Shown: positions 1 through 11,185 of the stretch, in pieces
How the letters are laid out: every line of letters starts with the position of its first letter
Position numbering within the stretch: the stretch's first letter is position 1
NCBI GenBank assembly: GCA_024734555.1
Contig: JANPWX010000619.1
Span: forward strand, 3,652,138 to 3,716,137
Origin: Trochalopteron elliotii
Lineage: Eukaryota; Chordata; Aves; Passeriformes; Leiothrichidae
Length of the DNA: 64,000 nt
Reading direction: 5' to 3'
Position numbers and translations under genes: made by a program
The notes under the pieces: model-generated
What the model was told of the DNA's origin: nothing
The model's database searches: none
What the model saw: only the letters and a program-made list of their open reading frames with translations

Positions 1-320
1 CGGCGCCGAGCCGCCGCCGGGCCCTTGCGCCACTGCCCGGCTGCGTGCGCCGTGGCAGCCCCTTGGCTGCGTTAATGTTACCTCCCCGTGGCCGCCGAGC
101 GACCCGGCTTGCCCGACTTTCTGCCCGCTCCGCAGCTGGAGATAGGGAGAAGCAAGTTTTCCGTATGGGGATGCGCGGTTTGGAATTCCAGAGGCTGTCG
201 GCTCAGCGGGGAGGGAAGGGACCAAGGGGCTGCCGCCTCCCGGGAGCGCGGCAGCACTGAGAACGGGGCCGGGACAGTCCGAGATGAAACCTGCTCCGAA
301 CAAATGCAGGAGGTCGGTGC
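1..320. promoter_or_regulatory. CpG island, probable promoter/first-exon region of MIPOL1
   Basis: The first 300 bases are rich in G+C and CpG, with roughly 30 CpG dinucleotides by eye. CpG becomes rare just to the right. In vertebrates such islands mark promoters, and the next gene on the + strand is MIPOL1, whose coding exons begin 30 kb downstream. The TSS, exon 1 boundary and donor cannot be fixed: the only weak donor-like site is GAG|GTCGGT near 313. The island is cut by the window edge. In mammals MIPOL1 lies head-to-head with SLC25A21, so the island could also serve a leftward transcript. An abrupt poly(A)-like tract follows at about 382, so a retrocopied GC-rich 5' end is a less likely alternative. 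The short open frames here have no recognisable product. Confidence 0.6.
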
Positions 321-381
321 TGGATCTTTAATGCCAGATGAGAACAAACTGTGGAAGATACTCAGCATTGTAGTAATACAT

Positions 382-457
382 TAAAAAAAACCCCAAAAAA
401 CTAAACAAAAAAAAAAAAAAAAAAAAAGAAAAGAAAAAAAAAGGAAAAACCAGCACC
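382..457. repeat. A-rich low-complexity tract
   Basis: Nearly pure adenine for about 75 bases, with a few C and G interruptions. It starts with A8 followed by CCCC and includes a run of about 20 A. It sits directly after the CpG island. It could be a simple repeat or the remnant of a retrotransposon poly(A) tail. No target-site duplication was identified. Confidence 0.8.
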
Positions 458-2937
458 AAAAGAACTTGCCAAAATAAAGTTTGTGCTTTTTTTAATATTT
501 ATGACATAAAGCTTCTTAGGAAATCCCAGTGATCTGTGTAGCTCAGCTCCTGTTGTATGTAATTCCTGCTAATCTGAATTTTTGATAATGATGAGGTGAG
601 GGTCTATTTCTTTTGAGGAAAAAGGCTATGGTTTCTCAGTGTGAACAGTTTAGGAGAAAAACATTCAGTAAATGTACCCAAAAGACTATTTTACCTGCGA
701 CAGCACACCTTCCGATGTTTGTCCGTGGAAAAACTACAGCTGGGTCTAGGTACAACTTCAGGGGCTTGAGGTGATTGGAGCTGGGTTGCCGTAGGAGTTT
801 ATTCAGCCCAGGTTTGGGAATTCAGAGTGCCCTGCAGCACCGTACTGGCTTTTGAATATTCCAGCAAGTTCTAACTACAGTTAGAACAGTCTTAAATTGC
901 AGTGCTTTAGCTGTGGAAGAAAAATCGGTTAACCACACCAATGTGCTTTCTGGCTCAGAAGATCTCAGAGCTGCAAATCTTGGAGGTTCTAGGATCTGTG
1001 GGTTTTAGGGAAGCACAGTGATTTGCTTGCCTTGTTCTTGTACCTGTCCTTGAGCATCCATATTTGGCGAGTTCTGCACTGGGAAAGTACAACTCTGGTT
1101 TAACTTGAAACCACTTGTTTTAGATCATTTGTTTATTTAAATATATTATGGCACTAACTTATAAATCTCGTGAGGTTTAACAAGAGTTAAAACTGTCATG
1201 CCAGTTAAACATGCTGCTTATATGGAGTTCTGTTTTATTTTGCTGTTTAGTACCCAGAATGTTGTCATTCATGACAAGGTTCTTCAGCTGTTTGAGACAG
1301 ACCTATGTACATACACCAATGAGGTGCCATCAATTTGATGGCTATGAGCTCTTCTTTTCTGCCACTAGTAAATGGATTAGCACTGATTTCAGGATCTTGA
1401 AAGTGACAAATTTGTCTTGCCTACCCAGCTAAGAAGAAGTTACCACAGTTCTGGTTGCAGTATGAAAAGTGAAGAGAGGGACTGGGAGGTGAAATTACAT
1501 ATAGGGTTTAAGAAGGTAGGGACAGTTGCTGCTACTAGTTTCTGTAGGTATTACAGGTTTTCTTGCAATGGTACTGCAAGTTCCTCAGAGGATGATTCCC
1601 ATTAGAGTTTGTAATGGGGACTACTGCCCAATAGTAGTGAGTAACGAATTAAATTTTAAAAATCTCTTCTGCAGTTTTCACATGATAACTAATTCAATTT
1701 CTTGCCTTTTTTTGTTTGTTTGCTTGCTTTGTTCCTGGATTTACTTAATTTCTCTTTTAGTTATTAGTTTGCCTGTTTCAGGAAAGGAAATGTTACTTTT
1801 CTTCACATTATGTTAATCTATCTCCCTCTTTGTTAGTAGTCATTCTAGATGCTGCTAAATTAGAAATGCATTATAATGGTGTTAAACTCTTTCCTTGACC
1901 AGTAAGAAGCAAAACAAGGTTTTGTTTCAGGCTTAATATTTCTCTTGCAGCAAGACAAATCCAACACACTGTATTACTGGCAGAAATAGTATGGTGCTGA
2001 TGCAACATGACCCCCATGTAGCTTTTTGCAGTTCATGGGGGATTTAGTTTCTGAAAGTGCCTAGATTAGTAAAAAAGTAAGTGAATTTTCAGATCTTGCT
2101 CGGAGGGGTTAGGCGAGAGGAGAAAATACGTTTGATAATTCTCTGTGGAAAGAATCAACAAATTATTCATTAGAATTTAAAGCAAGAAGATATACATGAG
2201 CCTAGGGTGAAGGGGAAGAACATCCTGCCTATAGATTACAGTTTTGTGTAAAATTAGTTGGGAACTTGAGAGGTATCCTAATGGGTCTTTATGCTACCCA
2301 CTTTTTAGTCTGACAGACATTGGGCAGAACAGATGCTGCATGTTGATGACAGTGAAATGCCATAGTGCAATGGTTTTAAGCTATGAATTGGTGATCTGAC
2401 TTGATGCTCACTTTAGCTCAGAGGCTTCTTCTCACTTATACATCTGTTACCCCATGTGGGCAATTGATGTTTTGAAACTTATCTTTGAAACAAACAAATG
2501 ACCCTTGTGGGCCGCTGACAGATTTAACTACAAGCTAATGTTGCAACTGACACATATTCCTGTAAGTCTGATTGTTGCCTTTTTCCTTTCCCTTTGAAAG
2601 GAAAAGGGTTTTGAAGGAGCAAGAGAAACAGTATTGAACCTTTATTTGCAGAACAGATACAGCTATGGAAAGAACCAGTATGAATGCTTAGTTGTTAAGA
2701 TGATTCCCTGCTGCTTTCAGCCACCAGCTTTTTAAGTGACAGGATGCTTGGCATGCTCCCTGCTTGCTTCGTAACAGCAGGCTTTTGTTTTCTATGGTGA
2801 TTCTTGATGTGGACCTTTGTCCTTTAGGGATAGGTTAAAATGCAAACTGACAGTTTCTTCGAAGTACTGGCCTTTGGTATAGTAATGAATATTATATATT
2901 AGAATTTTGAAAATAGTTTATATATGTATTGGCTTTA
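458..2937. other. Non-coding stretch, no recognised element
   Basis: AT-rich unique-looking DNA between the CpG island and the first LTR. If transcription starts at the island this is MIPOL1 5' intron. Frames such as 1211-1432 and 1526-1816 lack homology I recognise and do not look coding. No conserved repeat was identified. Confidence 0.5.
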
Positions 2938-3913
2938 TGTGGCAAGGTTCTTTAGCCAGGGAGCTACCGAGGTGTTCTGTGAGAAGCTGCTAGAAGCTTC
3001 TTCCCTCATGTCTGACAGAGCCAATGCCAGCCAGCTTCAAGATGGATCCACTGCTGGCCGAGGCCACCCCTGTCAGCAGCAGTGGCAGCACCTCTGGGAT
3101 AATAGAGTTAAGAAAGGAGGGAGAACTGGGAATTCTCACTTGCAGCTGGAGAGAGGAATTAGAATGCATGAGGAAAAAAAACTCTGCAGACACCAAGGTC
3201 AGTGACAAAGGAGAGGGAGGAGGTGCACCAGCCATCAGAGAAGATATTCCCCTGCAGCCTCTGGTGAATCCCATGGACATCCACGGTGGAACAGAGATCC
3301 ACCCGCAGCCCACAGAAGACCCCACACTGGAGCAGATGTTGGTGCCCAAAGGAGGCTGTGACCCTATGGGAAACTTGTGCAGTACCGGGCTCCTGGCAGG
3401 CCCATGATAGAGCAGATTTGCTGGTGTGGGGGGAGCCATGGGAGACCCACATTGAAGGAGTTTGTTCATGAAAGATTGAACCACATGGAAGGGACTCACA
3501 CTGGAGCAGTTTGTGAATAATTAGTCCATGAGAAGCAATCATGTTGAAGTTTATGCAGGACTTTATGCTGTGGTAGGGAACCCTCACTGAAGCAGGGAAA
3601 ACTGTGAGGAGTACTCTTCCCATGGAGGAAGGAGCAGCAGAGACAGTGATGAACTGACTGTAAACCCTGTTTCTGTCCCTCTGCTCTGCAGTGGGGAGGA
3701 GGGGGAGAAAACTGGGAGTAAAGTTAAGCCCAAGAAGAAGTGGGAGAAAAGTCTCTTAAAGTTTAGTATTTTCCCGAGTCAAGTCTGTTTTGCCCATGAT
3801 GGTGATTGGTGAGTGAACCTTTTGTTATATTTTTCCTTTCCCTGTACAGCTGAGGAGGGAGTGATAAAGCAGCTTTGGTGGGCACCTGGATTCCAGTCAG
3901 TCAGCCCACCACA
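2938..3913 (+). mobile_element. Solo LTR of an avian endogenous retrovirus (ERVL-like), sense orientation
   Basis: The element starts TGTGGCAAGG and ends CCCACCACA, the TG...CA ends expected of an LTR. Its body is GC-richer than the flanks. It carries the segment around 3000-3060 (TGTCTGACAGAGCCAATG) and the 3' segment around 3840-3913 (GCTGAGGAGGGAGTGA, then GGTGGGCACCTGG) that I associate from memory with a common avian ERVL-type LTR. A degenerate 'cactggagcag' motif recurs near 3328 and 3499, as is typical of this LTR's middle part. A TATA-like, A-rich segment follows 'ggataatagagtt' near 3100. No internal retroviral genes flank it, so it is a recombined solo LTR. The putative 5-bp duplications no longer match, which suggests age. 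Frames inside it (3024-3407 +, 2990-3623 -) are LTR sequence, not genes. Family name not verified. Confidence 0.8.
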
Positions 3914-6900
3914 ACAAGAGATATTGCTGGGATTGATCTTTGGTTTTCATAATATTAATGAATCAAATAAAGTTTTATGAAATGTTCACATGTAGGTTAC
4001 AGTTCTCTAAAATAAATTAAATTTCTTGAAACTCTTTGTATGATGTCTGAAACAGGCACTAAATACAAGTAACAGACATGATCATGTAAATTGAATGCCA
4101 GTGGACTCCTATCATAATGCAGTATGTGTTGCCTAAGGGTTTACTCTATTTTATTGAACATCTAAACGTGAAAACAGCTTATTGTATTTACTGTGCACTG
4201 TTACACTTGGCTGAGTCTTGCCAAAGGCATTGTAATATTTATATCTTGCTTTTCAGAGGAATTAAAACTCAGTGGTTCATTTAATTATTCTGAAAGCATT
4301 TTTTATTTTGAAACTTAGAGTTCTGGTGGCCTATGATCAACTTCATTTTGGCCACTAGAGCGTTTGTACAGCTCATTTTCTTCCCCTTTTTGTTCATTAG
4401 TTTTTGTTTTGTTTACCTGTGCTTTTCTCTAGTAGGCACGTAGAAGGAGTTTATTGTGTCAGGTGCCTGGTGGGACACTGTTTGTACGTGCTTTGTGACT
4501 TGGCTGTGCTGCATGAGCACCAGATGACTTATGGGAATGCTCCTGTGGGTTAGTGTAGGGAAGGGGTTGAAGAGCTGAGCTGAGTCCATGAGTAACTTAC
4601 AGCCTGGTTGCCATTATAGTTGCTGAAATATATTCTGGAAATTTACATTTAAAAAAGGTATATAATCCTGTTGTTGACTTCATGTGTAGTTAAAAAATTA
4701 TCATCAATGTGTTTGTTTTATTTTTAGCAGGGACTAAAATGCAGGAGACTGGTTCACAGCATCTGTTATGTAATAGAAAAAAAAGTCAAGACAGTGGCTG
4801 TGGTATCATTTTGTTCAGTATCTCTTGCTAGAGTAGCAAACCCAGGAACAGATCCAACTTCCCTTTAAGTGAATGGCAAAACTCCCATTGGTCACAAAAG
4901 CACAGGATTACACTGTGGGTTTGGAAGAAATAATTGGTAATGAGTTCAGCTCCTGGAGGGCATTAATTTTTGCACCATGAAATCCGTAATAAATTGAGTT
5001 AAGGAGATCCACATAACACGCTGGTAGACAAATGTTATCCTTTCTGTCCTTTTATGTAAATCTGTTGAAGACAGAATTTGATCTTTAAGTTATATGTTCA
5101 TTTAAATAGTAATATTCTGACTGGCTATGCACTAATTTAAATATTAAGTGTGAAATAAATTAGAAATATCTAATCTGGTGCAGTAATGTAGTATTAGGAC
5201 AAAGAAGGATTAAAATGCTTGGTTGTTGATTAGGTCTTTGGGAGACAGTGTTAGGTCTCTAGGGAGAGGGTCGCAGTTACCATCAGGATTTGTGGAATGA
5301 GAGCAGGGTTGTATCTGAATTGAAACTATTCTGAAAATGCTGTATGATGTTCCGCTGTGAGAGAATTTAACATGGGATCAAAACCTGCTGTACTTGAAGC
5401 AAACAGACTGCATTTTTAATTTATGGTAGTAATTTATTTAAGCCAATTTACAAGTTCACTTGTACTTTAGGTTATAAATAAAAATGTCCAACTGTAAAGG
5501 GAGTGTTTAGTGCTGAAGAATTACTTCATAGGTGGGCATGTGTATGAGTTGCCCTTGGCGGGACTAGAACTCGAAAATGTTTTTAGTTGCCACTTTAACA
5601 AAAGAATGATCCTAAGCTTAGACTGGCTTGGTGAAAAGGGCATAGGACTTTCCAAGGCATGGTAGTTGAGGTGTATAGAAATGAAAAGTATTAAAATATT
5701 TCTTTTCGTAGAATGTTTACGCAATTTAAAATACTTCTTTTGTTGTTGTTTTGATTTTTAGTGCATAATGTTAAATATGCTTAAAACTTTGTATTACTCT
5801 TTTTTTTAGATGTTCTTGACTTGTATCCTTTGGGATTAATCAACTCTGCTGTAACTTTCTTTCATTTCACTATTTCCAAATGATATGTTTGACCCCCCTT
5901 CTCCTTGTTAATTCTGATGTTTCAGCAGGTGAGAAAGTGGAACCATTCTTCTTCCTTGCCTATTGTATTTGATAGGAAAGAAAATATCAGTTTGTGTTAT
6001 GTTTGCTGTGTTTCCATTGTTTGTTTCCTGTGTATTACAGATTGAACTTAATTTTAGGAATTGACTGCCAAAAAGATAAACCTAGTTACCAAGAGAAATA
6101 GTATCTCAGTTTGCAACTGAGTGCAGTTAAGAGATCTGAGAACACTGACTGAGCGTAATTAGAATTCCAGTAGTGTCTTCAAAGCTATTAAAAGAAGTGA
6201 TGCAAAGACAAGTGTTTTCTTTTTTTTTGAACATTGATTTCTCTCAGTAATGGTATGATACGTAGTTATATAGTTCTTTTTAAAAGTTAGTGCTGTTTGA
6301 GAGAGATTATATGGCAAAATGTGAACGTACGTGTCTAATGCAGTGTTGTGTCAGATATTATAATTTATGCTTCTTGTAGCTGCCTAAATTATTCCATCCT
6401 ATAATATCATTAGTGGTATTGATATAATAAAATCATTAGTATCCACAGAATAGTTTAATAAAGTTATTCTTTTATTATATTACTCTTAGAAAGTCACAAC
6501 TTACTTTCCTTAAATAGTCTTCTTAACTTAAAATTTCTGTGATCTGCGGTTGGCCTTGCTGAAAGATGCTGCTTCTCAATGTGTTCTTGTGAATCATATT
6601 CAAATAAATAAAATTTCAGGTTCAATAGGAATTTTAGGCATTAAATGATTAGGGGGTGGGAATGTGTTAAATTGGCTATGTAAATTTTTAGATACAAGCA
6701 TGAGAAACAAAGCCGTATTTTTCATCATGTATCTCTGTAGTGCTTCTTGTGTGTGCACAGACACAGACAGTTTTTCCATTTGCTATTATGGAAGAGTATT
6801 AGGATGTGGTTTTCCTTGTCTGAGATTTGACATAAATGCTGTGTGATCAGTTTGCTGCTTGGTACCTTCCTTGTAATGAGGAAATTGGCACTATGAAACA

Positions 6901-9900
6901 CCCACCACTATTCTAAGATTTATTGAAATTTTTGTAACTCTTGTTGTAGAGCTACATTATTTTTAGTTTCATTTTTACAAATATTACTAGATATGTGATA
7001 CAGGAACTATAATAGACATTCAGTTGCTTAGTGTAATCAAAGCAGACCAAATACTTAGATACCAATTTAAAACTGTTCTCACAGGAGTTCACTTTTTTCC
7101 CCTTTTTTTTTTCTTGCCTCTCCTACTTGATACCAGGAGATTGCTGACTGTAAACAGATTAAAATGAAATAAAAATTAATCTTGAAGTAGTTAAATATCT
7201 CCATTCCAGTGATCTATATCTGAAGGAAAACAAACAGTATTTAATGCGTCTGTGTTCTTGGGTCTCTTTGTAATGGTATTTATTTACATTAAACCACAAG
7301 AATCTTGAAGCTTAACTTTTCCCTTTGCACCTGACTGTATGATGAAAAAGGATGTAGTTCCACACCTATATCCTTCTCAAGTGTAGCCTGTATTGATGTA
7401 ATTGTTCCTTGAAGAGACATCAGCAAACCCATAGTTCTGCTCAGTTTTATTTTAAAGTGCATTTTGATTAAAATTTAAATTTAGCAAGTGGAAAAGCCAC
7501 TTTCAAGCTTTAAAATTTGCTTTTCCTTCAAGTTAAAATTAAAAAAAGAAAAAGAGACAGTATTCTGTTCTCATTTTGTTGTGCTGTGTAAAGTTCATTG
7601 TAGGAGATTTACTTTTCCATTAGTCTCTTCAATTGTCGTTTATGCAGAACAAGCTACATTGAGAAAACTGAGCCAAGGAGGAGCTGTGTGAATTCCGTGA
7701 TGCCCCTTTTCACCGGTCCTCCTTGCCTTATAGGGTAATACATAGAGCCTCAATTTTACTGCTCTGTGCTGCATTCCTGCCTTCTTGCTGTGACCATCTG
7801 TTGGTTGTTTTCAGGTGTTCCTGACTAAATTAATCACATCTTTTCCTGTGTTTAGGTACTGTGTGAGGGGTGTGGGTATTTCAAGGATTCCCTTATCCTG
7901 TTCTGAGCCGGACTCAGCTGCCTTCAACATGGTGTTGAGTGTGAGGCAAGATGTTTAAGAAAAGAGGTGAGGTGGAGTGGAGTGGAGTGGTGGAACTCAC
8001 TGTCTATTTCCTGCACTGTCTTTTCTTGCACCAGGTCCTGAGTTAGGTGCTGATCTTGCTGGATGTGCATTGGAGAACAGAACTGGGCTGACTGCTCAGC
8101 CAGCAGTTGGCCCTTGGCAAGCTCAGGCACCTGCTGAGGTGCTGCACAGAAGGCATAGCACTGCTTCTCCTTCTTTCTGCTCTTCTGCAGCCAGAGCTCA
8201 ATAACCTCTGCTGAAGGGCACAAAGGGCCCTGGGGAGGGCAAGATACTGCTCTTTTTCACTCCCAGACATGGACTGAAGGCACTGTGGGGTTATTAAGGC
8301 AAGGTTTAAATGGCTCAATTTGAGAAATGGCGCATATGACAACAGTAGTCAAAGTTTAAAGTTAGATATAATATAGCTGTAGTTCCCATTGTGCAGAAAT
8401 ACCTTTGAATATGGACAGCAGTTGCCTTCTGAAACTGTTTTTGCATGTTTGAGGAGTTTCCTTTTTTAATGAAAAAAATAACCTCTGATGCCTTAAATTG
8501 TGGTTAAGTTTTCAGTAGTTTTTGAGAGTTACCTGTGTTTGCTTATTTGCTTGCATTAAAAAGGAACAATAAAGCTTCACATCTGAAGTGTGTGGTCATA
8601 TGCTGTATCTTGTAGGAAAATGGTGCTTCTTTATAACAGTTTTTGAGACGTATTTTCCAAATATTAAAGGATAATAAAAGATTTCATACATGTACAACGG
8701 TTTCAGCCTAGGATAGGAGTAAATGTAGTTTGTCAATTGTTTTCTTCTGAAACAGAAGTATTTTCTGAATAGTCTCACAATATGTCTTCTGAATATCTCA
8801 TTAGCAAACAGAGATGTGAAGTAGCTGTTGAGATTTTGATTTATTTTCTCCCCACCAGCTCTTCCCATAGGTGTGTAAGATTGCACACCGGCAGATGGAG
8901 CCCTGTGCCAGCAGCCAGCTCTGAGCAGGCTTGTGAGCGAAGCTGCAGCCTCTCTAACCTGAGCACCAGGCGGGAGTGGCTTCTTGAGCATGTTTTGTTC
9001 ACATCAATGAATATGGGTTTAAAATTAAATGTCTACCATTAGCCCTGCAAGTCAAGGCAGTGACTGTGTGCTGAAATGCTTAGGGACAGCTTTGTGGTGT
9101 TCATGACGGGCAGGCGATCGGGTGAAATACCCTGATCTGTTCCAGGGTGCTGCAAGGACCAGAGCCCATGTGGCTTGCCAGGTTTTTTCTGTTAGCTTCT
9201 GAGCCAGCTGGATGTCCTTAGGCGAATCTTGGTTGAAGCCATCGAAAACAGCGCCTATGGGAATCTCTTAAGAAACTTACAAAGCAGATTAAAACACAAA
9301 TTTTGAGATGTAGTTTTGTATTTTCGTTTTTCATATATACTAACTGCTGATTTTTTTTAACCCAGGTTTTTGAGTATAGAAAATTGTTGAATAGAGCAGT
9401 TCAGAAATTCAAAATCAGCAGTAGCTAATCTTGCGTGTTGCCTGTTTTGCACACTATGTGTCCACACCCGCAGCCCAAAGCTGTGTTACGTGGCTCAGCT
9501 AAATGATACAGTGGACTGGGTTTGTTGACATTTGTGTTGGCCACTTGTAAAACTGTGAAAAATGTCTAAGTTTTTTGCAACTTTCTTTAGAAATCAGTTT
9601 ACCTGATGCAGTTTTGTATATAGCCAAGTTACTCTGGTGTGAGGACAGTTCTTAAGCAGTAAGATGCTAATTTTATTTGAAAATTTGAAATGCAGTTCTT
9701 AATTTTGAAGGCAGAAAGGAGGAAAATGTTTGAGAGAAAATAGGTAGTAAGGTTTTGTTCTTGTTGGGGGGACATTTACTGCATTTGTCCCAATAAGTCT
9801 ATGCTTGAAATATATGAGAGATTAGTATTATTCTGTGATTGTAACAGGTACGCCATTTCTATAACATATGCCCTGCATTTTTTATTTGAAATTCCAAGTG

Positions 9901-10320
9901 TCTTAATGTTTACATTTCAAAACAATGGGAAGGGTGTGGGTCCCTGGTGTTTTTGCTCTGACTAATATTTCTGCACAGTAACACTCCTGTACTGTACCTT
10001 ATATCTCAAAAGAAAAAATAAGTCATTCTCAAAGCCTGAAGATTTGTCTGATGACTGTATGAATACTGGGCTAAGTTGCAATCTGAAATAATCTTTGGAA
10101 ATGTGTTTCTACCTGCTGTTCATTATGTGTGTTAAACTGGCATTCAGATGTTAGGGAATGCACTTAGAAGTGAGATTGTGAAAGCATTTTTCAAAAATAA
10201 GTTATTCAGTTAGAATTCTACTGGATTTTTTTTTTTCTTTATTTGTTTTAATGGTTAGTAGTTACTTTTGCTTATGGTTTGCAAAAATGAAATTATGAAT
10301 TTTCTTTCACATGGCACATA
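3914..10320. other. Non-coding stretch, mostly unique AT-rich DNA
   Basis: No exon or known element was recognised over about 6.4 kb. An AATAAA lies 53 bases past the LTR, at about 3966, and could end LTR-driven transcripts. Two islands of higher G+C, about 7880-8330 and 8860-9260, resemble eroded repeats but I cannot assign a family. The first contains a small GGAGT repeat (7971-7993). Opposed open frames at 7924-8342 are low-complexity shadows. Confidence 0.5.
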
Positions 10321-10432
10321 GTTGGATGGGGCTTTGAGCAACCTGATCTAATGGAAGGTTTCCCTGGCCATGGCAGGGGGTTGGAATAGGTGATCTTCAA
10401 GATCCCTTCCGACCCAGACTACACTGTGGTTC
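10321..10432 (+). mobile_element. CR1 LINE 3'-end fragment
   Basis: The stretch shows the CR1 3' end in sense: 'gttggatggggctttgagca', then 'acctgatctaatggaagg', then 'ggttggaataggtgatctt' and 'gatcccttccgaccc'. It stops shortly before where the usual ATTCTATGATT terminal repeat would lie, and that repeat is degraded. CR1 is the dominant non-LTR retrotransposon of birds, and most copies are 5'-truncated like this one. Confidence 0.88.
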
Positions 10433-10608
10433 ATGGTAGCAAACTATTATAGCACTCCAGTCATTCAAACCCAATTATTTGTTGCAGTCTGGAGAGGAAG
10501 CTCTAGACAGTATTCAAATTTGTTGTTGTTTCAATGTATTTTTAAAAAACAGACACAAATCACAGCTATAAACACGTTTGGGCTTTGAAGGGAAGAAATA
10601 AACTATCA

Positions 10609-11185
10609 TGTGTGGGGTTGACCCCAGCCAGAAGCTAAACACCTGCACAGCTGCTCACTTACTGCTCCCCCCAGCAGGCTGAGGAGGAAAATAAGGACAG
10701 TGGAAGAAAACTCGTGGTCTAGGACAATGACAGTTTAGTAAGCAAAGGAAAAGGAAGGAAGAACAAACCAACCAAGCAAAACTAAAACCAACAAAAATTT
10801 ATGCAGATGGAGTCACTCGCCACCTCTCATCTGCAGCACACCGTGGTCCAGCCAGTCTCAGAGAACAGCTGCTTTGGAAGGAAAACTGCATACCCCCGTC
10901 TTTGCTTTACCCAGTTTCCATTGCTAAGCGTGACATTATATGGTGTGGGATATCCTTTTGGATCGTTTGGGTCAGCTCTGTCCCCTCACAGCTTCTTGCC
11001 CATGTCCAACTGTGGAGGGACAGAGTTGGTGGGAAACAAAAGCCTTGATGCTGTGGAAGCAATGTACACAATATTCAGAATACTGGAATGCTATCAGCAA
11101 TGTTTTAGCTATAACCCCAAAATGCCAAAGTACCATGTGCACAGTTACAAAGGAAGTTAATGACATCCAAACCAGAGTCAAGACA
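10609..11185 (-). mobile_element. Solo LTR of an avian endogenous retrovirus, antisense
   Basis: The + strand begins with a degraded TGTG...GGTTGACCCCAGCC. It continues with 'cagctgctcacttactgctcc', an A-rich segment (about 10740-10800), then 'ccagccagtctcagagaaca' and 'gtttgggtcagctctgtccc', and ends near 'accagagtcaagaca'. This order matches, from memory, the reverse complement of a widespread avian ERV LTR. The core-promoter TATA segment expected near 10915-10930 is not recognisable, so the LTR is probably transcriptionally dead. No matching 5-bp duplication was found. The + frames at 10801-11160 and 10940-11209 lie in the LTR and are not genes. Confidence 0.8.

Noticed and set aside
3024..3623. 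Overlapping open frames of up to 169 codons on both strands
   Set aside because: They lie wholly within the solo LTR 2938-3913 and arise from its GC-rich body. No coding homology was recognised.
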